Of a stretch of DNA of 64,000 bases, positions 55,569-64,000 are shown piece after piece (position 1 is the stretch's first letter; every line of letters starts with the position of its first letter). Below the pieces are notes generated by a model. It was not told where the DNA came from. It searched no databases and worked only from the letters and a program-made list of their open reading frames with translations. Origin of the DNA: Ctena decussata (taxonomy: Eukaryota > Mollusca > Bivalvia > Lucinida > Lucinidae); the NCBI GenBank assembly GCA_963989385.1, contig OZ022508.1:50941087-51005086 (forward strand), written 5' to 3'. The translations under genes were made by a program, and so were the position numbers.

Positions 55569-57460
55569 ACAAGAGGGCCATGAGGCCCTGAATCGCTCAC
55601 CTGAACAACTGGCAAGGTGGCTTTTTCTTATCATGTCTGAAATTGTCAAAATATGAGTCTTGGGTCATGCCCTCATTTTTAGGCCAAACTCTTCAAAACT
55701 TTCCATGAAATCTTATGTTCTAGCATTTTCCCATATTTGATTATGCCGCAAAAAAGGTCAAGGTAAACCCAAGGTCACCATTTGAACAGTCTTGGTGATA
55801 CTCTAGTACTCCATGCTACTTACCAAGTTTCAAGGCCATAGGTATATTGGTTCTGGAGAAGAAAAATATTAAAGATTTATACCATAAGTGGTAATGGCGG
55901 CCATGTTGTTCATGTGACCTGGACCGTTTGAACAAATTTTTATTCAATCAAACCCTGGAGGCTCTATATGAAATGTATTTACAACTGGCCCTTTGGCTTT
56001 TGAGGAAATGGTTGAAAATGTCAAAATATGAGGGATCTGGATCAAAGGTCAAGAAATGACCTTGACCTCATAATTCTTCATGACCACTTTAAGACAACTG
56101 TATATACCAATTTTTAGGCCAAAATCTTCAAAACTTTCCATGAAATCTTATATTCTAGCATTTTCCCATATTTGACCTTGCTGTAAAAAAGGTCAAGGTC
56201 AACACAAGGTCATAATTTGAACAATCTTGATAGTACTCAAGTACACAATGCTACATACCAAGTCTCAAGGCCATCGGTCAATTGGTTCGGGAGAAGAAGA
56301 TTTTTAAAGGTTTTTACCATATATGGGCGTTGCAGCCATGTTGGTCATGTGACCAGGACCATCAGAAAAATTATTCATTCCGTCAACCCCTGGAGGCTCT
56401 ATATGAAATTTGGTTTCAATTGACCCATTGGATTTTTAAGGAGATTGTTTGAAATTGTCAAAATATGAGAGTTCTGGGTCAAAGGTCAAAGAATGACCTT
56501 GACCTCTTGTACTCACAAATCTTCATGTACTCATTAAGATGACTGTATATACCAATTCTTAGGCCAAAATCTTCAAAACTTACCATGAAATCTCATGTTC
56601 TATCATTTTCTCATACTTGACCTTGCCGTAAAAAAGGTCAAGGTCAACCAAGGGTCACAATTTGAACAATCTTGATAGTACTTGAGTACCCAATGCTACA
56701 TACCAAGTCTCAAGGTCATCAGTCAACTGGTTCTGGAGAAGAAGATTTTTAAAGGTTTTTACCATATATGGGCGTGGTGGCCATGCTGGTCATGTGAACT
56801 GGACCGTATGAATAAATTTTCGTTCCCTCAACCCCTGAAGGCTCTATATGAAATTTGGTTTCAATTGGCCCAGTGGCTTTTGAGGAGTTTGTCAGAACTT
56901 GTCAAAATATGAGAGTTCAGGTCAAAGGTCAAAGAATGACCTTGACCTCTTGTACTCATAAATCTTCATGTAGTCATTAAGATGACTGTAGATACCAATT
57001 TTCAGCCCAAAATCTTCAACAGTTTCCAAGATATCTTATGTTGTAGCATTTTGCCATATAAAAGCATAAGGAAGCAAATTTGACCTTACCGTAAAAAAGG
57101 TCAAGGTCAACCCAAAGTCATAATTTGAACAATCTTGGTAGTACTCGCGTACCCGATGCTACATACTAAGTTTCAAGGCCATCAGCCTATTGGTTCTGGA
57201 GAAGGAGATTTTTTCAGGTTTTTACCATATATGGGCATGGCGGCCATGTTGGTCATGTGACCAGGACCGTTTGAACAACTTTTCGTTCCTAAGGTCCCAG
57301 GAGGCTCTATATGAAATTTGGTTACAATTGGCCCAGCGGTTTCAGAGGAGAAGTCGTTTGAAATTGTTGACGGACGGACGACGGACGGACGGACGACGGA
57401 CGACGGAGCCTTACCATCCTATAAGCTCCCCCGGAGCCGCTGGCTCAGGTGAGCTAAAAA
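55569..57460 (+). mobile_element. Helentron-like non-autonomous element H5 (family A)
   Basis: Starts ACAAGAGGGCCATGAGGCCC (hairpin) then TCGCTCACCTGA. It contains four ~445 bp repeats keyed by ACCATATATGGGCG (56318, 56760, 57225), a GACG tract (57370-57405), and ends with a GAGCCGCTGGCTC hairpin plus AGGTGAGCTAAAAA. Inverted counterpart of H1. Core units carry repeated AAGGTCAAGGTCAA. The short open frames within it recur with the repeat period and are not genes. Confidence 0.75.
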
Positions 57461-58008
57461 TCAGATAGGCCACTGGCAAAAGAGCATACGGTGCCGTAAA
57501 AGATTATTTATAACAGAAAACAAGCATGACGAATTCAATTTTATTTGTATTATGTTTCATGTCTGTCACCAAACATTCATTTTCACTTAATTTGACCTCA
57601 AAATCGAAGTTTAAACAACTTACTATACATTTTAATTTAGCGCAGGAAGTGACGTCATCAAAAATGCGCACTGTTCCATGATTAGCCTATCTTGCGAGGT
57701 AAATCTTGTGTGTTAGCAAGGCTGACACAATGTTTTTCATACTGAAATATTTTCAGTATAACAGGTATTACAGGTATCAATCCAGAGCTGCTTGTATCCA
57801 GAGTATAGAAAATATGACTTTGTCTTCTCATAAATATTCCGTCTGTTTCTACTCAGTGTCCTTACCCTCACAACAATTGTCAAGGCATATTTTGAAGAAA
57901 ATACCTGTGCCTCAAATTTTTTGAGTGAATGCCATTTGGTGATATGTAAACCTAAAAGTTAAGACATAAATTTCAAAAATCGGTCAACATTCCAAGGAAT
58001 GGCCGACA
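57461..58008. other. Mariner-element interior, no readable transposase
   Basis: Between the end of H5 and the right mariner TIR. No DDE/D motif or helix-turn-helix text could be made out on either strand; only short frames. Confidence 0.45.
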
Positions 58009-58687
58009 CATTTACATTATTTCTGAAATGACCCTCGTAGTCTCAACAAGATCAGACTTTCGTATTTTCTTAGTGGGTTTGAAATGATTAGTCCTATATG
58101 TAACTATTTCAATGCCTTAACATTATTTATTTTGCTGCTACATACATGTTCAGCCATTCATAAAATTCCAATGCGGTTTACGCGGATGCGGGTGCGGGTT
58201 ACACTTCTTATCTATTCTCCATTCTCGTTCCGGTATTTCTACGGACCGAATCCAAAGTACTCATTTCCTTTAATACTTGCGCATCTAGATCTAGTCCCAC
58301 GTTTCAATTAATAATTGTTATCTACATGAGACTGTTAACAGACAGGTTTTAAGTTTTCTTTCTCGTATAATTGATTCTTTATTCATCAGTAAGCAATTAA
58401 AACACCAAACGCATCACATAAAAAACTTGGACTCATATTAATATAAAGTCAAGCCGTCTTGCGGCTTGACTAACTAAAGGCCTAATATCACTCGCCATTT
58501 CGAATCAACGGAAGTGTGTCTGGTTCCCGGTTCCACAAGGGACTATTGGACCGATTGTCGCTTAATTTAGTTACCTTTAGTTACCTTTCCCCGATAGCCT
58601 GTGTTGAGTCACCAGACTCGTTATGGCCCGATCTAGATCTTTTAGTCTCTTGCTGATTTGACATGAAGCCTTCGCGGGATGGAAGTA

Positions 58688-59257
58688 TCAACCTACTAGT
58701 ATGGGTATTGAATTTAGAGTCTTTACTCTTCCACTCCATTTGTTCTGTTGAGCGTTCAATTTAAAGGTGTTGACAGAATTGGCACACACTGTGTCAATAA
58801 TTAGAGAGTTCCAGGGGTAAACAACTCTTTTATAGAACCTGTTTTGACCAAATCTAGGTTTTGCCCGAGTTTTCTCCAACTTGTATTGATGCCCACAAGT
58901 AGTAACATTACTGCTGGGTTGTAGACTGCTGGTGATATTGACCTCCTCGTATTTGTGAAGAATCTTGAAGACCTGTATGATGTCGGCTTTTTCCCGCCTG
59001 TACATCAGTGTAGGTAATCCCAATGATTTCAGTCTATCTTCGTATGATAGATGTTTCATCCCCGGGACAAGACGGGTAGCTCTGCGCTGCACTTGTTCTA
59101 TTGTAATCATGTCTTTTTGGTATGTAGGTGCCCAAATAACACTGGCATACTCCAGATGTGGTCGGATGTAGGCCTTGTAGAGCGGCAGAAATATATCCTT
59201 ATTTAAATATGTAAATGTATTCTTGATGGTACCCAAGGCTTGGTTTGCTCTTTTCAC
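58688..59257 (-). pseudogene. LINE ORF2 C-terminal region (CR1-like)
   Basis: RANQALGTIKNTFTYLNKDI, LPLYKAYIRPHLEYASVIWA, RRATRLVPG, YEDRLKSLGLPTLMYRREK: the standard post-RT sequence of CR1-type ORF2, ending HNSIP-like (LNSIPILVG). In-frame stops occur just upstream, near 59259 and 59352. The region 59258-59466 still reads WSDKWLLSFNASKFKCLHMG and DLGVTFDKKLSFSEHI in the same frame as this ORF. Function in related proteins is RNA/DNA binding beyond the polymerase. Confidence 0.85.
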
Positions 59258-59466
59258 TTAGGCTGCAATATGCTCACTGAAAGATAATTTCTTATCAAAA
59301 GTTACGCCAAGATCTTTTTCACTATCCACGTTTTCGATTTTAGATCTACCATTCTAGTCCCTCATTGTATACACCGAGTTTGGATTATCTTTACCCATAT
59401 GCAAACATTTGAACTTCGACGCGTTGAAACTTAGTAGCCACTTATCCGACCATTCTGCTAATCTGT

Positions 59467-60329
59467 CTAGTCTATTTGAAGTGACTTGGTGTCTTCGGGG
59501 CTACTAACTCGTCGATAAATTTTGGTGTCATCGGCGAGGAGCTTAACAATATTGATAACGATATCAGGTAGATCGTTAATATAGACTAAAAACAACATGG
59601 GACCAAGAGCACTTCCTTGTGGTATCCCACTTTGGACGAGAGTCCAATTAGAGCAAGACGAACCAATGCGAACCTGCTGCTGCCTGTTACTCAGAAAAGC
59701 CTGCATCCAGCTGTGTACTTTACCTCTTATTCCATAAGCATGTAATTTATTCAATAATCTCTGGTGAGGCACTGTATCAAATGCTTTTGCAAAGTCTAAA
59801 TATACACAATCCAAAGTTCCACCTTTCTCTAGTATATCAGACCAGTGATCTATGACTTCCAGTAATTGGGTGGTGCATGAACGTTTTGAACGAAACCCAT
59901 GTTGACAGCTAACAAACAAATTGTTTGAATCCATATGATTTACTATTTCATCACGAATAAATGTCTCAAGCACTTTACAAAGGACCACAGTTAAACTGAC
60001 TGGACGATAATTAGCACATAAATGTTTATTGCCCTTCTTGAAAATAGGAGTGACTTGCGCTCTCTTCCACAATGTGGGAAGCATACTGTTCTGAATAGAC
60101 ATAGTGAACAGATCCGCAATAGCTTCACAAATTTCGTCAGCACATTCCTTTAGGAGGAGTGGGTGAATAGAGTCTATCCCTGGAGATTTGTTAGTTTTCA
60201 ACTTAGAAAGTTTCTGTTTCACGTCACTAGGTAAGATATGAACGTTTTCTAACTGAGTTGAAAATGCTCTGTCCTCAATACGCGGTGTAGCTGACATGTT
60301 CTCGTTTGTAAATACACTCGAGAAACTAG
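59467..60329 (-). pseudogene. LINE ORF2 reverse transcriptase (CR1-like)
   Basis: LSKLKTNKSPGIDSIHPLLL, WKRAQVTPIFKKG, NYRPVSLTVVLCKVLE, QHGFRSKRSCTTQLLE, CVYLDFAKAFDTVPHQRL (block A Asp), SGIPQGSALGPMLFLVYIND, VKLLADDTKIYRRV (catalytic ADD). The complete palm motif set is in one frame, about 288 codons. A frameshift follows at about 59467. The N-terminal side is cut at SFSSVFTNEN by H6. Confidence 0.92.
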
Positions 60330-62596
60330 ACAATCACTACAGGTGATGAATGCCCCCGCCATATGCCTACTAGATGAGTAATGTGTTAAGACATATACTC
60401 GCCAAAATAAGTTCCGCCGCAATTTTAATTGTGATATTGACGATTTCAAAAATATCATTTTCAACGTATTTTGCTTTCATTTGGTTGCCCAAACATATAT
60501 CCATGGAAAAGGTTTAAACTTTTTAATTTCCTGCTTGCATGTACAGAGTTACCTCGCATAGCCAGTAAGCAATAGAAACTGAGACTAGACGTTTACTGCG
60601 CAGGCGCAGTACTGTTTTATTTGTCTCGTTTAATTCACGAGAACCCCTACAATTCAGAAACATGTAAATCAAAACCGAACATACTTTCAAATGACGAAGA
60701 TTGTATCTTAGAATATACAAGACCGTAAATTACCTCCCTTTGAATCAAAACAATAGGAAATAAGATTATCGAATTATGGACTTATTAGTCATTAATTTGA
60801 ACTCTGCTCTTCTGGACATGTACAGAATTTCCTTCGCAGCATTCTTGAATAAGAATGCATCAGTTTTTTTGCAAAATTGTGACAGACATGCAGTTTTGAA
60901 ATGTCTATGGCAATGCCATTGCAAATTTAGAAAGCCTGGCTTATCTGCCTAAATGTTGAAATTCAGAAGTGCTAGAATTTCGTTAAATCTGTCTTCAATA
61001 CCGATTTTCTTCACTATATAGGGCATTCGGAATCCCAAAATTGTACCTAAAAGGAACAGAGTGGAAAATGGGAATAAAACTAAAAGAAAAGGCGAGTTTG
61101 TTTCGTGAGAAATCTCGGAAAATTAGATATAACTCCCATTGAAACTGAAAGTTGCACAAACTGTCGGTTTATATAAAATTTAAAAACTTGTCTGTCTAGC
61201 AATATAAAAATGACATTCCAGTACTTCGTTGACTCTTTAACTTCATTCATGATCGTACCTTTTCAAAAAAAAAGATGATAAGTCAATGCGGCGGAACTTG
61301 TTTTGACTAGTATATTTGTGTGAGATTACATCAGAATCTGTCAATAAATAAAGGTTCTAGAGGGATGACTAAGTTTTTCTAAAAATAGCAACTGTGACCT
61401 TGACCTTGGAACTACAACCCTGAAAGTTGTTCAAGATATTGTTATACTTAATATTTGTGTGAAGTTATATCGAAATAAGTTAATAAATAAAGGCGCTAGA
61501 ACCATGACAAAGATTTACATGTACCTATAACAGCATCTGTGACATTGACTTAACATTTATTTGACGTTACATCAAAATCGATCTATAAATAAAAGCGCTG
61601 GAGCGATGCCCTATTTTTTTTTCTGAAAAAAAAAGCAACTGTGACCTTGACCTTGATCCTACCAACCTGAAACGCAAACCTATTGGAGGTACTATCATAC
61701 CCAATAAAGTTGTGATGTAATACCAAAATCGGTTAATAAATGAGGCTGCTAGAGCAACGACAAAAGGTGAGCTTGTATATGAGCTATGAAAATATGGTCA
61801 AAATATGTATGTCATTAAAGGGGAGATAATTCTGCAATAAAGACCTGACTCAAAGTTCTGTTTCCTTTATGCACATGTTCAATGCATGACTGAACTGTGT
61901 TGCACGTTTCAAATCCCTACATCAAATACTATTGGAGAAGTTGCAGAGACAGAACAGTACAACAAAGTGTGAATTATGGTCAACATATGTATGTCATTCA
62001 AGGGAATGTAATTCGACCATAATGACATGGATCAAAGTTCCGTTTCCTTTATGCACATGTTCGATGCATGACTGAACTGTGTTACAAGTTTCAACTTCCT
62101 GCATTAAATACTGTAGAAGGAGTGGTGGAGACACAAACAGTACTACAAATGTGAAATATGGTCAAAATATTTATCGTATTCAAGCGGACATAATTCTGCA
62201 ATAAAAACATTAATCAAAATTTTGTTTCCTTTATGTACATGTTCAATGCATGTCTGAACTGTGTTGCAAGATTCAACTCCCTACATTAAATACTGTAGGA
62301 GGAGTTGCGGAGACAAGAAAGGTACTCAAATGTGAAATATGGTCATAATATGTAAATTATTCAAGGGGACATAATTCTGCAATAAAGATCTTAATCAAAG
62401 TTCTGTTTCCTTTATGCACATGTTCAATGCATGTCTGAACTGTGTTGCAAGTTTCATCTTCCTGCATCAAATACTGTAGGAGGAGTTGCGGAGACAAGAA
62501 CAGTACTACAAAGTGTGACGGACGTACGGACGGACGTATGGACGGACAAGGGTAAAACTATATGCCCCTCTCCACTTCGTGGCGGGGGCATAAAAA
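60330..62596 (+). mobile_element. Helentron-like non-autonomous element H6 (family D)
   Basis: Lies precisely inside LINE codons ...AELLNSF / SFSSVFTNEN..., so its edges are known to within a few bases. The left end ACAATCACTACAGGTGATG forms a small hairpin, then TGCCCCCGCC. The right end has a GACG tract (62515-62550), then a hairpin GCCCCTCTCCACTTCG-TGGCGGGGGC and ATAAAAA. The interior has units of the H7 type (61320-61700) and four ~182 bp repeats keyed by ATAATTCTGCAATAAAGA (61830-62500). No protein. Confidence 0.78.
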
Positions 62597-63096
62597 GAAT
62601 TCAAGAGTTCAGCTTTCTGAACGTCTGAAGATAACAGCGATCCGTCCTGAGATTCGAGATCTGCTATACGGGTCTTTGACTTAAACTGACTTCGGACATA
62701 ATTATGAAAGGACTAAGGATCAGATCTGAGGTTGTCAGCCAGCTCTCGTTCAAAGTTTCACTTTGCGACACGACACGATCCTGTAGCCATGTTGCGTTTT
62801 TCACAGTATTTTTGCCAATTCTGTTCTGTTTTGCAGAATTTCCATTTTTGATAAGCTGTCTTTTTTTCAGCACATGCAATCACCGCGTCTCTATTTAGCC
62901 AAGGACGCTTCTTGGCCTTTTGCGAGGGCTTCACTAACGGAACATTATCACTAACTAGAGAACTGATAGTAGAATGAAAGTCATTCCAGTATACATTTAT
63001 GTCCTGGTCACTGATTTCTCCCCAGTCTACACTTTTTAGGCTATTTCTCATAGCATTACACTCACCTTTAAAAAATGTTCGACCGCGGTTCATCAC
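62597..63096 (-). pseudogene. LINE ORF2 linker between endonuclease and RT
   Basis: MMNRGRTFFKGECNAMRNSL, WNDFHSTISSLVSDNVPLVK, KKRPWLNRDAVIACAEKKTA, then on through a frame change near 62760 to YVRSQFKSKTRIADLESQDG and KAELLNSF at the H6 junction. The W-[IL]-[NT] and K..A..K pattern is the usual CR1 linker. Confidence 0.82.
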
Positions 63097-63269
63097 TCTG
63101 CTTAAAATCTGTATAGCATGTATATTTAAAAAAAAAGACTCGTATGATCACTGGCACCGATCGGGGGCAAATAGTCGAGATCGTTCACCATGTTTGCTTT
63201 ATTAGAAAATATCTAATCCAGCCTCGAAGGTGATTGTCCCATGCGAAATCTTGTATTCTCTGATACATG

Positions 63270-63882
63270 CTAGTACAAGAAAGTATCTTTCACACTCTCC
63301 AGGAAAAGCGAAGAACAGTGGTCGTGAGCTTCTGTGGACTGCTGCAATTTCCAGTCAATAGTCCAATAATTAAAGTCGCCCATGATGAGTGTATGGGAGG
63401 TATTAAGGTCAGTGGCTTCCTTGAAAAGACGGTTCGAGTTAGTGTTATTGTCCTTAGTTGAAGAAAGGCTCCGATAAATATTCCCAACCAGTAGGCTATC
63501 AGATCCTTTCAGCTTAATCTTAAGCCAGATAGATTCTTCAAACATATGATTATTCAGAGTATCTACACTTAGTACACGTAAATCGTTTTTAAAATATATA
63601 ATCACACCTCTCCCTTCTGACGTCGAGCGAATAACGTGATCATATCCATCAATGTTTACTTCTTTAGCGGATAATTTTTTCTGGTCTTTTCCTCTTGGGA
63701 AGAATCTCATTAAATACCATCAGATCTGGATCTTTCTCATTAATGATAATAGAAAATTCATCAGTTTTGTTTAATAATCCGCTATCCACATCGGCATATA
63801 AAAAGGACCTGTCCTCTCTATTTACAGAAGTAAAACGGTTAAAAATGGAATCACATGAGTTAATCGCGAAAGTCACTGCCAC
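63270..63882 (-). pseudogene. LINE ORF2 endonuclease (APE-like), CR1 type
   Basis: Two overlapping frames. The first includes SGLLNKTDEFSIIINEKDPD and LMVFNEILPKRKRPEK (catalytic Glu region). After a shift near 63690 come GRGVIIYFKNDL, LLVGNIYRSLSST and LIMGDFNYWTIDW (GDFN motif). The His-containing last motif and the frame beyond 63270 are degraded by a stop (near 63250 it reads ISHGTI-like text). The enzyme would nick the target for priming. Confidence 0.82.
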
Positions 63883-64000
63883 TCGGCCGAGGCCTCAAAG
63901 GCACGACCTTCCTGTGACGGATTACTACCTCTTCACCATTGGCCTGGCGTTCACTCTTCGCTTTCTTGAGTGCAGCGCTCTGTTCTCTCTGCTCAGGAGT
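63858..64000 (-). pseudogene. C-terminal tail of LINE ORF1
   Basis: From the window edge the minus strand reads TPEQREQSAALKKAKSERQA, NGEEVVIRHRKVVPLRPRP and a stop after SGSDFRD. The 'A..RR..GE.v.IR..kvv' ending is the common tail of CR1/L2-type ORF1 proteins. The stop overlaps the beginning of the ORF2 frame, a normal compact arrangement. The rest lies beyond base 64000. Confidence 0.65.

Larger units (their letters stand above)
54794..58039. mobile_element. Mariner-type element split by H5
   Basis: Left TIR TACGAGGGGCATTTCAGAAA... (54794-54824) and right TIR ...TTTCTGAAATGACCCTCGTA (58009-58039) match over 31 bases with one difference. TA sits at each edge, and the TACGAGGG start is that of many mariners (family knowledge). 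Without the nested H5 (1.89 kb) the element is about 1.35 kb, the standard size of a mariner. No transposase catalytic motif could be read, so the interior is decayed or replaced. Confidence 0.75.
58490..64000 (-). mobile_element. CR1/L2-like LINE, split by H6, continuing past the window end
   Basis: Minus-strand LINE with the end of ORF1 (63858-64000), endonuclease (63270-63882), linker (62597-63096), RT (59467-60329) and C-terminal part (58688-59257). Few disabling changes: a frameshift near 63690 and near 59467, two in-frame stops near 59352 and 59259, and the H6 insertion. It is the youngest-looking coding element here. Clade by RT text (SGIPQGSALGPMLFLVYINDLP), typical of CR1/Jockey-group LINEs. 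Confidence 0.85.

Noticed and set aside
58445..58472. Strong hairpin GTCAAGCCG-TCTT-GCGGCTTGAC as a terminator
   Set aside because: Rho-independent terminators are bacterial; here it is a short inverted repeat near a LINE 3' end with no supporting context.
1..64000. A defence, biosynthetic or other multi-gene system
   Set aside because: No host or bacterial gene cluster is present; all recognisable coding sequence belongs to decayed retroelements.

Overview
This 64 kb window looks like repeat-dense, AT-rich, non-coding DNA from an animal genome. The repeats point to a bivalve mollusc, probably a clam-like species. They include APE-type LINEs with ORF1/ORF2, tRNA-headed SINEs, a short MITE whose ends match a type I associate with bivalves, and several 2 kb elements with ~160-450 bp core repeats next to a (GACG)n tract, resembling the 'pearl'/Helentron-derived (HINE) elements of bivalves. 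I found no host protein exon, tRNA gene or rRNA gene that I could defend. Species assignment is inference.

Layout. 1-3.5 kb: broken Tx1/L1-like LINE (+) interrupted by a ~209 bp element carrying a hammerhead ribozyme. 4.9-6.6 kb: two TA-flanked long-TIR MITEs. 6.9-7.9 kb: solo LTR-like copy of a Gypsy element. 8.65-10.0 kb: a 1.35 kb imperfect palindrome with a bivalve-type MITE in each arm. 10.2-10.7 kb: two tRNA-SINEs. 12.2-13.1 kb: a 41 bp perfect inverted repeat pair. 14.5-18.9 kb: a SINE, then an APE-type LINE (-) with ORF1 and ORF2 separated by a second copy of the hammerhead element. 19.2-22.5 kb: Gypsy remnant (-) with protease, tRNA-Leu-like primer binding site and LTR. 24.7-25.6 kb: ~330 bp tandem repeats. 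26.6-32 kb: three ~330 bp monomers, with different Helentron-like elements at matching T-tracts in two of them. A miniature LTR element (TRIM) is nested in one and a TTAA-flanked MITE in the other. 32-41 kb: inverted copies of a repeat family rich in RFX-type X-boxes, and an array of short AGCTGC palindromes. 41.2-45.3 kb: more Helentron-like elements with nested MITEs. 46.2-49.5 kb: two inverted arrays of an octamer/heptamer repeat that flips strand inside each array. 49.8-51.8 kb: a 60 bp minisatellite that grew out of a SINE-like tail. 52.8-53.7 kb: another Helentron-like element. 54.8-58.0 kb: a mariner-type element split by a Helentron-like element. 58.5-64 kb: a fairly intact CR1/L2-like LINE (-) split by a further Helentron-like element.

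Nothing here works as a cellular pathway. The interest is in mobile-element biology: two nearly identical hammerhead ribozymes, one six bases upstream of a LINE ORF2 start; a shared asymmetric terminal architecture across several non-autonomous families; and nested insertions whose empty sites can be read from other copies in the same window.
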